Positions 22,447 to 34,698 of a stretch of DNA of 64,000 nucleotides are shown piece by piece. The notes beneath the pieces were generated by a model. That model saw only the letters and a list, made by a program, of their open reading frames with translations, did no database searches and was not told where the DNA came from. Each line of letters opens with the position of its first letter. Within the stretch, counting starts at the first letter, position 1. The stretch comes from Bathynomus jamesi (Eukaryota; Arthropoda; Malacostraca; Isopoda; Cirolanidae). A program made the position numbers and the translations under genes. Location: assembly GCA_023014485.1 (NCBI GenBank), contig JAJOZX010000483.1:186001-250000 (forward strand). Direction: 5' to 3'.

Positions 22447-22536
22447 TATATAATATATATATATACAAATACGTGTAATAAATCAATAGATACGATTATA
22501 TACAAGACAAATACGTGTCAGTTAACAATAGAAGCA
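22079..22536. repeat. Gene-free gap with (AC)n and (AT)n tracts
   Basis: Contains (AC)18-type repeat at 22219-22254 and three AT-rich near-repeats of the TACGATTTAATAAACAAGATATTCAAGTTATATATA type (22265-22440), then (AT)n. It may hold a promoter for the 22078 gene and the polyadenylation region of polB. No RNA gene is seen. Confidence 0.6.
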
Positions 22537-22971
22537 TCAAAAGTTATGGTATCCAAAGGGTACGGTATCATAGGTACCAGGTGACTGGTAACGTTTCCTA
22601 TAGGTGTTACGGCACACCTTCGTACCCCTAAGTTCCTTCACGCCCCCCAGCTTCTGCGCCCGAAAATTGTGGGTGCCCACAATTAGTTGGGGAGGTCGTT
22701 CGCCCTCATCATCGTCCAAACACACTAGATCCTTCAACGATTCAAAGTTAACAACCCGCCGATTCGCATGGTTGAGCGTAATACCCTTTGCCTTCACGAT
22801 ATATTTCATTTCCTCCCCCACCCTGACCCGTACCCCATAAGTTTTAGGTCCTGTTGAGACAAAAGAGTCGGCGCATGCGTTGTCCCCATACTCATCCTTG
22901 ATCTCATCAGTGAGCTTGCCGAGGAACTCCCCAATAGCGGGCATGTATTCACCCTCCCCAGAGATGGGCAA

Positions 22972-23125
22972 GATCACCAACTTTGGTGATCTTGAAGATC
23001 AAGATCAGATCACCAGAAAAATGTGATCTTGAAGATCAAGATCAGATCACCAGAAAAATGTGATCTTGAAGATCAAGATCAAGATCGTGATCTTGAAGAT
23101 CACTTTTCAAGATCACTTTTTAAGA
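22972..23125. repeat. hAT 2 left subterminal GATC array
   Basis: Overlapping units of GTGATCTTGAAGATCAAGATCA, each partly palindromic, repeated about five times and then CAAGATCACTTTT three times. Probably transposase-binding sites. Confidence 0.85.
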
Positions 23126-23566
23126 TCACTTTTATATGAATTGAAAAAAGTTGTACTCTTGTAGAGTAAACAAAAACAAATTATTTTGTTAATCACTCCT
23201 GAAAAGTATCACTCCTAATACTCCCCTGAGGGCTGAGGCAATACAAGCATCGCATCCTACCCATGTCACCTGATCTAAACCACGGGGATTGACGATTCCC
23301 CTTTCAGTTTTTCAGGTGGTAAACTTAAAACTTAGTATTATCATAACTTATCAGCAAAGAAAAAACTATTAAATGACCTACATATAGTTTTTAGTTCTAT
23401 TTTTCTCAATTCTCATTTCACCAGGTCCATAACCCATATCAATGAATGGTCAGCATATATAAGTAAACATTTTTTACATAGAATTTAATTTTACAGTTTT
23501 ACTGCAGTACGCAATTACTGACAATATAAGGGTAAAAACCGCAAGTTAAGAGTGTTAATTTAATGT

Positions 23567-26500
23567 TCAACCGCTGTAAACATTTGCTTTCAGCAAAACC
23601 AATTGTTCAAAGTTACCATCCGAGAGACGACTTCGTTTGGGGCTATGAACCATGCCAGCAAACGAAAACAACCGTTCCACTGGTGCAGAGGAAGGTAGCG
23701 TGGTGTTATACCTCTTGAAGATCTTCTTTATAGCAGGATACCTATCTAAAGAGTCGAGTGCCTTACTGGTGTCCTGCAAATAATTGAGGACTTCCAAGTC
23801 TTCCTTGTTGTTAGGAGCAGAGAATGAGCCGTCCATAGTTCTGAAGAAATCGTCTTCAGATGATGAGTCTGAGTTCACCGAACTATTACCACTGCTGTCA
23901 GAATTACAATTTCTTACAGCCATTTGCAGCTTGTCTTTTACTTGAGACTTGATTGCTTCATGATCGCCGAAATTAGGCCCTTGCAACAATGATATCCATG
24001 TAAGTTTGAAATACGGATGAGATACTGAGGCCAAAACGGCATCAGTTACCTCGGGGCTCAACGACAAAAAATGACCAAATCTGGCATTGAAGCCAGAGAC
24101 GACTGCTGCCAGTAATGGCATGCAGTGTCTCAAGCGCAGGTCGTTTGGTTGGATAGGCTCCAATCTTGCGAGGGCATCTTGAGTCACTAGGACTGTTGGA
24201 AGAAGACAACCGTACTAGCATTCTTTCTCTGCCTGTAATTTGTTGAGGGCTGCTGCAATTGGTTTTAGAACAGACAAATATTCTGAAATAAATTCCAATT
24301 CATTGTCTTTGAGGATGGGTAGATTCAGTTCTTCAAGAGCTACATTCACGTCGTTCTTATGTTTATATATTTGGCTTAATGAGTCGTACATTGAGTTCCA
24401 GCGGGTGACGCATGGGTACCTAAATTGGACGCCAGTTATTTCCTGTATTTTTTCTGCTGACTTGGGTTTACCAGCAGCATTCCACAGCGCCGAACATTTT
24501 CCCATTGCAGAATGCTTTATCTTCTTTAGTCCAGGTGAATTCAGTCCTTTATCTGCATCAGTTGTTGCTACCAAGTTCAATGTGTGGGAGGCACATCGAA
24601 TATGGGATGATAGTTTCACTGACTCCTCTCCATGCTCTCCTGAATGTTTAGGAAAGTTGCTGATGATAACCTCTTCATCTGAATCTTTTTCATCATCATC
24701 TTCATCTGCATCATCTTCATCAATGTCGTCAGTACGATTCTGAACACGAACACCGAACTCTTTAAAGCATTTCACCATGTTCGATGCATTGTCGGTGACT
24801 GTAGATACAACTTTTCTATAAGATAAACCATGCTCCGAGTTGATCCTGTCCAATATTCCAGCAATTTTATCAAAGCTATGTGTTCCACGAAATCTTCGGC
24901 ATGCCAGTGCAGCTGATCCTCGCGACAAGTCATCATTGATCTGTAATGTAAGAATATAAAATCAATGTTTGTATGAACATTTTTTAAGCTTAATTTAATA
25001 ATATTGGTTAGACACGCACCAGCTAAACTGCGCCACCAAACACTGAAGAGAAGAACTATGTGATATAAAGGAGGCAATTCAGCGATGAGTCGCCTACCAT
25101 ACCACCACATCAGTGACCCATCCCATAAGAGCAAAATGTGGAAGAGTCCATATTCACAGCCTGTGAATATGGACTCTTCCACATTTTGCTGTGAATCAGA
25201 CACAATGACAGATGACAGAATCAGTGAATTAGTGTGAAATTACTGTGAATCACAGCAAAATGAAGACTCACCAAATTAATGAATGAGGAACACATGTCGA
25301 ATAATTGAAAAGATTATACTATAAGTCTATCAGACTATCAGTCTATCACCAATGGTCAATTTATCAATTATATAAAAATAATACACTAAATCAATAGCAT
25401 ACCCAATGCGCAGTGACTCCCATGAAACTGCGGTGATTAGTTGACCATATGTCGCATGTAACACACACATGGTCAACTGCTGCCAGTTTTGCTTGTATGT
25501 CTTCCTTCATTGTACTGGTTGTTGTTGCAAGAGATCTAGCCAGGGTGCGTCTAGATGGCACCTGAACAGCCGGGTTGACGTCTGAAAAAAATATTTAAAA
25601 ATTAAAACAAATACAAGATTAGCTATGGAAAAAATATCAAAATATTTAGCTAGGCTAGCGATAGTCTAATGTTCATACAAATAATATGATTAATTATTTT
25701 AATCAGATATTAGCTATGGAAAAAATAGCAAAATATTTGAGTTATACTAACATGAAAGAAGATCCTTAAATTCATGTAGTTCAACTAGGCTCAATGGTAG
25801 GAGCCCATTAGCCACAAGCGAGAGAATCTTCTTTTCAAGGATATCCTTGCATATTGGTGGTCCTGGTTTTTGCTTGGAAATGTGGAACATGCTTAGTGTT
25901 GACTGCTTGGCAATTTTGGCAGGGCCAGCATTGCTGCCGCTGGCATCTTCTTCTTTAGCTGGACGCTTGCGAGATTTCTTCTCCGATTCATATTCACCCA
26001 AAAGATCCGAATGTAGTTTCTGCACAAGAAAATAAATTATTATCATGCGGAGAGACTTCTTGAACACCCTGTATAATATTTATCAGAGTATCAAACTTCT
26101 AGTTGAAATTAATACTTAACAAGATTCTAAAATTTTGTTATCTTTAACTAAAATTATTTTCACCATGATCAGTGCATTTTTATCCTATGTTAAATTGAAA
26201 GCCGAATTTCGTCCTTCAGTAACTAAATAGGAGAAATTACAGACATGGATCAGACAGAGAGAAAGACAGATACACCTGGCGTTTTATTATAGTTGGATAT
26301 CGGCAGTTTTTAATGTAGTTACTAGTCCATAATCTATTAATATCTGAAGTGCACAATATATTCAAATGGACGTCTATGTAAATGTAGCATTAGTCTTGTA
26401 TGGCACCAGTCACTTAAAATATGACTTGAACCATTATGTTAATGTTGCTACTTACTACTTAGTTACTAAGTAGTACTAACCCTGAGGTGCCTCAGAAGAT

Positions 26501-26750
26501 TGCTTGTTGAGTCGAGGCCAGCAGACAGAATTGTAGTTTTCTTTGTACACTGCCTACAAATAACTTTGATACTGTTTCCAGTTTTTTCGACAATTTGAAA
26601 ATATTTTCCGTTCAATAGCACAGATTGATCCTTATTACCAACATTGTTATCTAAATATATTGAATACTGTTCTGGTGACAACCTAGAATATTTGGTTCCC
26701 TTGGGAGCCTGTTGAAGTTGTAAAATTGCACTCATTATTAAAAAATTCAA
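23567..26750 (-). pseudogene. hAT transposase with BED zinc finger, spliced, one stop
   Basis: Minus-strand exons: a BED-type finger (VICRQCTKK... LLRHLR) at about 26482-26750; a linker (KKSRKRPAKEEDASG...) within 25747-26067; 25403-25581, whose acceptor TTTTTTTCAG and donor GTATGC are visible, with HVCVTCDIWSTNHRSFMG (catalytic D); and 23567-24940, beginning after acceptor TTACATTACAG, with TDNASNM, HIRCASHTLNLV, RYPCVTRWNSMYDSL and the C-terminal dimerisation motif LPSSAPVERLFSFAG. A TAG at about 24214 interrupts the last exon; otherwise the frame is clean. The enzyme cuts and re-inserts its element. Acidic low-complexity runs (DDDEKDSDEE) are a family feature. Confidence 0.88.
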
Positions 26751-27051
26751 TCTGTAAATAAATATGTTTAGAATTAATTTATTATGAATACGGACCTATA
26801 GGCTATATTTTATGCTTATATATAATAATATATTAATAGAACACTTTTAACATAATTGCACAGTAAATTACACTTTTTACGAGCCTAAATTCCACAGCAA
26901 CTACACCTTCCATGAGCCCACGCATGACGCAAGTCACCCAACTAACAGAAAACATAAACAGTCGGTGTTGAACAAAGTTGCCACCAGATGTCGCTTGGAC
27001 AAAAGACAAATGACATTCGCATAGCGGCATATTTAAGAATCTGAAATTAAA

Positions 27052-27214
27052 AGTGATCTTGAAGTCTAAAGTGATCTTCAAGATCAAGATCACAAGAAAT
27101 AAAGTGATCTTAGATCAAGATCAAGATCACCATAATAAAAGTGATCTTCAAGATCAAGATCAGATCACGATCTTGATCTTCAAGATCACGATCTGATCTT
27201 GAAGATCAAGATCG
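27052..27214. repeat. hAT 2 right subterminal GATC array
   Basis: The same AAGTGATCTTCAAGATCAAGATC units as at 22972-23125 in inverted context, about six units up to the terminal inverted repeat. Confidence 0.85.
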
Positions 27215-30200
27215 TGCCCATCTCTGACCCTCCCTCTCTGTGAATATCACGCTATCTGTATCGGCATACAATACTCTCCGCCCAAGAGAATGCAATAGAC
27301 CCCAAAGTTTTATACGGGCGTAGGCTGTTGTGAAGCTGGCCACAGGTATGTTTGTAACCCTTGAGGTATCTGTGGCCAATTCAGTGCTGTTGTACTTTAT
27401 TATGTAAGTATTACCTACATTCACGATCTCCATGACCTCTTTATCGGGAGCATTGGCATAATCCCAGACATCGCTATAACTTTGTGCCAAATGAATGTTC
27501 CCTTTGCCGGTATTCTGCGCAAATTTTTCCCATAGACTGTTTAGACACAACTTTGCACTAAAGCGCTTGCCAGGATTCTTTACAATTTGGACACGATCAA
27601 GTTGTATACCTTCGCGGTCGCGATAACGTTGAATATAGGCAGACTTTTCATCTTCGGTATCAGCTCCTCGCGGATACCCTGATGCCTCAACCTTATCCTT
27701 CAAAAAGGCGTTTATATATGGTGTGAAAAGGTTGGGTAGCTTCTGAAACCTCCACACCTCATGTATCTTCAGTATTCTATAACCATGGCGTACGGCTAGG
27801 GCCAGCTCAGGACTTGTATATACGCCTCTGATCTTACGCTGGTGGGGTATATGGTTACAATCGCCGTTATCCTCTTCCGCGCACTTCACGCACAGGGGAA
27901 ACATGAGCTTGTCGTCGATAACGACAGGTAAGATTGGCATCCATAAATTGCGTGGGGGGTACGTCTACGAAAGAGAGCCCAAAGTAACGATCATTCAAAT
28001 TTCTTGAAAATTCATTGATGGAGGGCAGGTTAGGTCCCACCAGTTTCTCAGGAGCGCCCACGGGGTACGGATTGTTCTTCATCACGTATGGGTATAAAGA
28101 ACAGAAATCGTAGTAATGGAGCTTCACGCCCTCCGTAGGTGGAAAGTATAGTCTGAATGGATTTGTACGTCCTCCAAACAAGCTATCACCACATTTGAGA
28201 GGATCCAGCACCATTGAACGCTTGATCGTGTTTATTTCCTCACGGTACACCTCGTCTGTCTCCATCCGTGCATCATATTCATGCTCCCACAAGACTTTGT
28301 GAGTGAACTGTGATCCTATAAATTGATCGCGGGTGCGGGTCCATGCAAGACAGTCGGCAGGAGATTTACCGTGGATATCTCCGGCGATTCTGCACTCAGG
28401 ACGGGGGCATCCATGCCACCAGCAACCGTTAAAGGAGTACACAATCTTCACACCAGTGACACGGTTTTCACTTAACCCATCAACCCAAAAAACACGTCCA
28501 TTAATCTTAATGGGTACTTCACCCGTGTTGCGGGCGTGCTTTATGTATACACCTGTCTGTTGCTGTAGGTGTATGAGCCAGTAAATAGCCTTGTGTCCGT
28601 AACTGCGGGGGTTGTTTCGGTGAATAATGGCTAAGGTGTCTTTAGGCATGAAGTTATTCTTGAACACCGTAAAACATAATGATGCGATGGTGGTTGCGAC
28701 TTGCAGTGGATCGCATTTGAAACGGGCTATGTACATCCTTCTAAAGGCCTGGAAACATACTCTAAGCACGCGCACATCATTCACGCAATAACGCTCACAT
28801 TCATCAGCTATATTATAAGGGTTACTTTCATTAAAATTGTTGTAGTATCGATCAAAGTCTTCACATTCATCCATACAGTCAAAATAATGTTTGGGCGGTG
28901 GTGGGCCTACGTAGTTTAAAGTCTCGCTGGTGAGGAAAGTGTAAGGGAAGTATCCTTTGGAAACTTCAGCTGCTACTCCCATCACCTTGGGTAGCTTTGC
29001 TAATTTACAAGGTGTGAATAATAAAGTATCTTTAAATTGTACATTGCCTCTTATCTGCATCTGTATTAATTTGTTGCCTCTTTTCAATGGATCACCTGTA
29101 AATATCTCAGAGGATTCGTGTTCAAGCAACTCCTTATAAAGGAACTGCGTGTCAAACTTTGCCCCGTTATGGGCGAGAATATACACAGTCATTTTTTTGA
29201 ACTTGTCGGCTAACTTGACAATATAGGACACAAATAGTTTCACAGGACTATCGCGGACATTCGTTTTAAAAACGTTTGTCCGTTTACCACATTTGGGGCA
29301 CTCGTCACATTCGATAACCCATACACTCATCACAGATGGTCTGGCTCACAAGTAAATGTGGAATTACCTCTTTGGTTTCAGCGTTCGTATATGTTTCTAT
29401 ATCGTAGTACACAGTTATACAAGGGTTATTTTTAGGTTTAGCATCTTTCATATAACATACATGCTTTACTCCATCCGCCTTATATTCCTCCTGGCATGTA
29501 GGACAGTGAATTACGTCACACTTGTGCTTAAATTTCCCCCAATTATCCATTGTGTGAAACACCACATTCACAGATTCTCATTTTCCTGCACGTGCCAATT
29601 GATTTATGGAAACAAAACAGCTATTATTGAAAAATGTGCGTCTACACACATCACAGTCTCTCTTCTCAGCTTCAACTACACGGCTTTCACATTTGGTGCT
29701 TTTACACTGCTCACATACCATGTGACATTCTTTACAATGTCTCACTATATCATCCACAAACTCGAGGCACCCCTTACACAAATCATGATGTCTCTCATAT
29801 TTTCGACTTTTGTCATAACTCGCGTAAAGCCACCTTATATTACGGATGGGAAGATACGTTGTCCCTGACAATCCTAAAATAAGTAGGGGTCTTGTACGAT
29901 CTCTCACACAGCTTTTAAAAACATACACAGTCCTACGACGATCATCCAACCCAAATACAACTATGCGGACATTCATTTCCTGTTCTACCCTTCTCAGCTC
30001 TTCAGGACCCATATTACAGTCAAATTCAAGTTCACAGTCTACAGCTAGTTTACGGGCACGCTCCACGACCGTAGGCAGCCAAATTTTTTGAGTCCATGTA
30101 TTTTGTACAGTAAACATACGTGCTAAGAGTACTGCTATAAAGCCGCAACCACGATCGACGTTTATATGCTTTCGGTAAATAGTCGGAGAATTGAAGTTAA

Positions 30201-31104
30201 GAGTATACGGTATGGCACTTTGACCCGCAACACGGAATACACGGTCAATATTTACCGTGAAGTTGTCCATATTGAAGGCTATACTACTTTGGGCGGCTTG
30301 CATTATACGTCCTAATATACTGTATATTCTACATCTTCAGCCGCCAAACGTCTAAATGGCACTATCACCCAATAATCGTCTACATCACCGTCATCTGACC
30401 CGAATCCAAAGGACAGACTCGTCCTGACTTCACGCTCGTCGCGATTCTGAAGAGCAAACTCTACAATACGCTGTACAACCCGGCGTAGCCCGCGCTCAAT
30501 TCCATTGCTATACATGGCTCTAGGGTCGACCCTGACTCTATACCGATTTCTAGTCAAGGCTGGGGTGGGGGCTGCGGAGCGCACCAACTCGAACGTTATA
30601 ACATCCTCAACAGAACGGGGGGCATCTGTGGCGGATGAATTAGGGGGTATATTAGCGGAAGGTGCTGATGGGGGGCCTGTTGCATAGGAGGTTGATGGTT
30701 GGGGATCTATTATTGTAGACTTAACAGAACGGGGGGCAACTGTGGTGGATGAATAACGGGATATATTAGCGGGAGGTGCTGCTGGGGGTGTTGTTGCGTA
30801 AGAGGTTGAGGGTTGGGGATCTATTACCGCTGCAACAGGCGCGTATTTCGGTCGCTTTATACCTGACGTGGGGTTCTCACACCTCCGCCTTGGACGTGCT
30901 ACCGGTATCGCTGGTGAGGATTCGTTGGCAGGGGAGGAGATCACAACTACACTGTCGTCGAGGTCATCCGTAATGTCAATGATGGGATGCTCTACCTCAT
31001 CGTCATTCACGGTTCTGTGGGAGAAGAAAGCAAAATATAAGGAACAGCACTCAAAATTTGTAATATTTTGTAAATGACCCACTTAGGAGTGTGACGTGTT
31101 AGAA

Positions 31105-31733
31105 ATGGACTCTGTAGAAAAATTCAGATTCACGAGCCCATCCACATGTATTATATCTGGACCTACAGGATGTGGTAAAACTGTGTTTATGCTTAAAATC
31201 ATTAAAGAAAAGGAGAGATGTTCTCGAAATTTGTGCATAAAGTTATATGGTGCTATTCGACGTATCAATCAGTGTTCAACGAGTACCAAGATGATATTTT
31301 GTTCCACAAAGGCGTATATGACGTTAATTCGTTAAAGGGAAATGAACATACAATCATTGTAATTGACGATCTCATGTTGGAGATGGATAAAACGTTTGCC
31401 GAGACATTTACAGTATTCTCCCACCATCTTAACATAAGCGTGTTCTTCATCAATCAGAATCTATTTTTCAAAAATAGATACATGCGCGATGTGTCGTTAA
31501 ATACGCAATATCTAGTCTTATTCGCGCAACGTAGAGATGTATCACAAATTGGGGTATTAGCCAATCAAATGTTCCCGAATCAGCGTAAGGAGTTTTTGGA
31601 AGTTTATAAAGAAGCTACAAGCACGCGTTACGGATATTTGCTTTGCGACCTTCATCCGCGAAACACGTTTAAAGTGCTTCTGCGAACGAATATATTTCCA
31701 AACGAGCCTGAAACGGTGTATATTCCAGAATGA
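31105..31733 (+). pseudogene. Polinton packaging ATPase (FtsK/A32-like), one frameshift
   Basis: The ATPase would pump DNA into the capsid. Walker A is GPTGCGKT (about 31160-31185) and Walker B IIVIDDLM (about 31350-31375). A conserved SVFFINQNLFF segment corresponds to sensor/motif III, and RYGYLLCDLHP is near the C-terminus, all typical of Polinton, adenovirus-like and NCLDV ATPases. The start is the ATG at 31105; the 5' extension uses a GTG. A one-base shift lies in the purine run near 31205-31220, so the Walker A and B halves are in different frames. It diverges head-to-head from polB across about 100 bases, a probable bidirectional control region. Confidence 0.92.
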
Positions 31734-31799
31734 CAGAGACTAAAGAAATACCGTGAATTAATAAAAATCTATCACCGACTGCCCCGGGCAATACAGCAG

Positions 31800-32051
31800 A
31801 TGTTTATTAAAAATATCAACGCCGACTTTTTAAAATGCATCTGTGAAATCTGTCTTAACGTTATAAATTGCAATGTATCAATGAAAACCCCTCAGAAGGC
31901 TCGCCTACGCCGCTACAAGAACATAATACGTGCACTCGCTCGTAAAAGTAAAACTGTAGCGAAGAAAAAACGAATTATTGTACAAACAGGAGGGTCATTT
32001 CTCCCCATCTTATTTTCAGTTTCGGGTCCTTTACTGACTAGATTAATATAA
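31800..32051 (+). CDS. Small basic/hydrophobic Polinton protein, 83 aa
   Basis: An N-terminal Cys-containing helix (DFLKCICEICLNVINC), then a strongly basic middle (KARLRRYKNIIRALARKSK... AKKKR), then a glycine-led hydrophobic tail, QTGGSFLPILFSVSGPLL. Similar short basic-plus-hydrophobic proteins are found between ATPase and integrase in many Polintons; a core or membrane-active virion role is inferred, not shown. It ends at the A of the next gene's ATG (TAATATAATGA, shared base at 32051), which supports a compact transcription unit. An alternative in-frame Met (MKTPQKARL) at about 31880 would give a shorter, purely basic product. Confidence 0.65.
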   Translation: MFIKNINADFLKCICEICLNVINCNVSMKTPQKARLRRYKNIIRALARKSKTVAKKKRIIVQTGGSFLPILFSVSGPLLTRLI

Positions 32052-32791
32052 TGAAGAAAGTGGTAGTGATTCCCCACGAAGTGTACGCTTCACTGCAAAG
32101 GAATCCAGACACGGATCTAGATCCCCGTAAAAGCAGACTTAAAAGAATGGAAAGCGAATTGCTAGCCCTATTAAACAGTGAAAAAACACCTGATGAGAAA
32201 AGAATCTTATACCAAGAAGCTCTGCAGAAATTTCTTCACGAGTACGAAAATTATAAGAGCCCTACAGAGATTCCTGTGGTTATTAGGCACAGCATGGGGG
32301 ACGATGGATATGGCGACATAGGATCTGTGCCCGACGATACAGCTGACCAACCAAAAAGATTAGCCACACAACATATCGAACATGTATTAAAAAGCACCCT
32401 CCCACATACATTGATGAGTAAAGGCTTAAGTCTTTATAATCTATTGAATGAGGATCCAGCCATACAATGGACCGATACAGGCGAGATCATTGTGGAAGGA
32501 TCAAAGGTACAGGGATCGAATATCGTAGACATTGTCCATGATCTGGTGAGAAAGTGGGATAGGCCATCACCATCAGGATGGAAGCATATTAAAGCAAGAC
32601 TACTACAAATAAATGTCCCTAAAACGTTGATAGGAAATCTGAACAGGTTAAAAGACTTGGAACATGCAACGCATGTGACACAATTGAAGGCGCCGTCACC
32701 CCCGGCGGTAACACCTTTGAAGAGGAGCAAGAAGAGGTTAAACCAACCCTACCCACGTGCCTCTAAAATACGCAAATGGCTAACGTATTAA
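32051..32791 (+). CDS. Conserved Polinton protein of unknown function, 246 aa
   Basis: Open without damage. N-terminus MKKVVVIPHEVYASL, then a charged coiled-coil-like helix (RKSRLKRMESELLALLNSE, EKRILYQEALQKF). A globular segment in the middle (SLYNLLNEDPAIQWTDTGE, GSKVQGSNIVDIVHDLVRK, PSGWKHIKARLLQINVPKT) is, from memory, recurrent in Polinton proteins at this position. The C-terminus is basic (TPLKRSKKRLNQ). It overlaps integrase by 16 bases in another frame. The function is not established; an internal virion or scaffold role is conceivable. No transmembrane segment or catalytic signature is visible. Confidence 0.72.
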   Translation: MKKVVVIPHEVYASLQRNPDTDLDPRKSRLKRMESELLALLNSEKTPDEKRILYQEALQKFLHEYENYKSPTEIPVVIRHSMGDDGYGDIGSVPDDTADQPKRLATQHIEHVLKSTLPHTLMSKGLSLYNLLNEDPAIQWTDTGEIIVEGSKVQGSNIVDIVHDLVRKWDRPSPSGWKHIKARLLQINVPKTLIGNLNRLKDLEHATHVTQLKAPSPPAVTPLKRSKKRLNQPYPRASKIRKWLTY

Positions 32792-33827
32792 CTAAACGCT
32801 ATTATGACATTTCTACCCCATCCTCTTACAGCGGCGTAGATAGACTGTACAGAAGTGTTTACTTAGTAGGAAAAAAGGATGTTGAAAGATTTTTGAGGGA
32901 GCAGGACGCTTATACGCTTCATAAGCCTGTGAGAAAAAGGTTTAAAACAGCCAAGACAACGGCTTCCTCGATTGATTCTATTTGGCAAGCAGATTTAACA
33001 GACATGCAAAGATATTCTGTGTATAACGATGGTTACCGCTACATTCTATTCATAATAGACGTATTCTCTAGATATCTGTGGCTAGTTCCTCTGAAAAAAA
33101 AATCACCTGAAACAGTTGCTAAAGCCACCAAAACGCTAATGTTAAAAGAAAACAGGGTTCCTGGCTATTTTTGTACGGATATGGGGAAGGAATTTATAGG
33201 CCGTGCTTTCAGAACATGTTGACAGAGTTTAATATCAGCTATTACACAACCAATTCTATACATAAGGCTTCTTTAGCTGAAAGAGTTCAGCGCACCATAA
33301 AGGAACGCATGCACCGTTATTTTACACATAAAACACATACAGATTTCTAGACATTCTGGAATCATTGGCATCATCCTACAACCGCTCACACCATCGCACG
33401 ATTGGGACAACGCCTAACGATGTTTTAGAAAGAGGTACGCTCCCGAGGAGATGGATCACCACCACCACACTCTGCGCGCTTCAAAATCAATGATTATGTA
33501 AGGCTGTCACGTTCGGGGAATAAATTCGCAAAGGGTTTTGAGCAAGGATGGACACGCGAGATTTTTAAAGTTAGGGCTATGAGACCTAAAGGTGAGATAA
33601 TGATGTATTACATTGAAGATTTGAATGGGGAAGAAATCTCGGGAGGCTTTTACCGCGAGGAATTGCAGAAAGTTGCGTTTAATTTAGGAAAAAATGTGTT
33701 TAAAATTGAGAAAATTTTAGGAAGCAAAGGTTCAGGAAAGAGAAAAATGTACCTGGTGAAATGGTTAGGGTACCCAGAAAGCTTCAACACCTATATAAAA
33801 GCTGATGCAATAATGAAGCTTAAATAG
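32776..33827 (+). pseudogene. int: Polinton retroviral-type integrase with chromodomain
   Basis: This enzyme inserts Polinton DNA, making the 6-bp duplication. The N-terminal frame (32776-33222) has the first catalytic D in IWQADLTDM (residue about 73) and the second in CTDMGKEF (residue about 135). The E is in LAERVQRT after a frameshift near 33210, roughly 34 residues on. Two in-frame stops follow (near 33350 and 33425). Frame 33579-33827 ends in a chromodomain, MYLVKWLGYPESFNTYI, which would read host chromatin. The 148-aa frame's stop is due to the shift, so the gene is inactive. Confidence 0.93.
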
Positions 33828-33835
33828 TATGCAAC

Positions 33836-34698
33836 ATGGCTCCTAACCATTTCTACGTCACACTCCCGTCCTCCTCGTCCCTGTCTGTACACCCTAACAA
33901 CACACTAGCCAACTTTGTAACAGAACTCCACAAGCACATTGAATTGGGTCGTGATTCGTATGAGGTGGGGATATGCGAAATTCAGCTGGACACCATCTTT
34001 TTAAATATTGAACATAAAGATCCCGTTTTTACGATTCTTAGAGACATTGACGAGTATGAAAAAGCTGGGGTAGCTATGGATGAAACTCTGCGTATCGCTC
34101 GGACTAAGATTGCACGGTATTACAGTACAGAAGTAAGACTAGGACCGGGTCAATATGGTTCGGCCGAGGATGTTGTGAGAGGCTTAAACGTAAGTTTAAG
34201 AAACTCAAACCTTACGAATGATTTACAGTAGTATACGAAATCGTAAACAACCCTGCACATACACTAATCCTAAAATCAAAGACTAACAGACGTATTAAAG
34301 ACCATAGAAAGTTCCAAATTCTAGCCAATGGCCGATATAGCGCAGCCTTCCAAAGAGACACATTTCACGAGACGCAGCATGACTTGTCCAGATTAATGTA
34401 TCAATTGAAGATGGAGAAATTGGCTGAAAGGTCCCCAGACATGTGCTATATTTACAGTAATATAGTGGAGCACCAGTTTGTTGGGGATACCCAGGCACGC
34501 CTGCTGCGCATTGCTCACATCCCCAACCATAGAGGAAGGAGTTTGAGTATTACATATGACAGACCCCATTATGTGAATGTCGCAACTAATTTAATAACCA
34601 ATATCTCAATATATATAAGAACGATTGAGGGTGAAAACTTCCCATTCGGTAACGGGAGCTTAACAGTGAAGCTACACTTTCGACGCACTGAGTTATAA
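33836..34698 (+). pseudogene. Polinton minor capsid (penton-type) protein
   Basis: Frame 33836-34231 begins MAPNHFYVTLPSSSSLSVH and contains ELGRDSYEVGICEIQLDT, the N-terminal signature of Polinton and adintovirus penton-like proteins. The C-terminal frame (34384-34698) has VGDTQARLLRIAHIP and ends LTVKLHFRRTEL, the standard ending. A one-base change near 34229 separates the halves; between them the coding pattern continues in the second frame. The protein would occupy capsid vertices and is thought to be a single jelly-roll fold. It starts 9 bases after the integrase stop and ends at the next start codon (ATAATGG at 34698). Confidence 0.87.

Larger units (their letters stand above)
22959..27226 (-). 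mobile_element. hAT transposon 2 (BED-finger type) inserted in polB
   Basis: Ends CAGAGATGGGCAAGATC / GATCGTGCCCATCTCTG with exact 8-bp target duplication ACCCTCCC (22951-22958, 27227-27234). Removing one copy and the element leaves polB in frame through TEREG and EYMPAIGEF. The interior encodes a spliced minus-strand transposase with one visible stop. Both ends carry long GATC-rich arrays. Confidence 0.97.
22537..31082 (-). pseudogene. polB: Protein-primed DNA polymerase B of the Polinton, broken by hAT and frameshifts
   Basis: PolB replicates the element from a terminal protein. Reading from 31082 down: a proline/serine-rich disordered region with repeated DPQPSTSYAT (30312-31082); a cysteine-rich region (CKECHMVCEQC and similar) at 29578-30303; an exonuclease start ITVYYDIETY (29305-29571); NGAKFDTQF; palm motif A DFCSLYPYV near 28110; motif B SAKLCLNSLWEKF near 27510; motif C YADTDSVIF near 27260; and after the hAT the C-terminal KTYGVRVRVG and ending VPFGYHNF at 22537. 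Frameshifts lie near 30305, 29310 and 27955 (C-run), a TGA at about 29575 and the hAT at 22959-27226. The 30312-31082 piece could be a separate gene; a possible 3' splice site (TTCTTCTCCCACAG) lies near 31015. Confidence 0.92.

Noticed and set aside
27867..31082. Treating polB pieces as four separate genes
   Set aside because: Motifs occur in the canonical polB order, and frame changes coincide with a C-run, a single TGA and one-base shifts, so one broken gene is simpler. The disordered N-terminal part remains uncertain.
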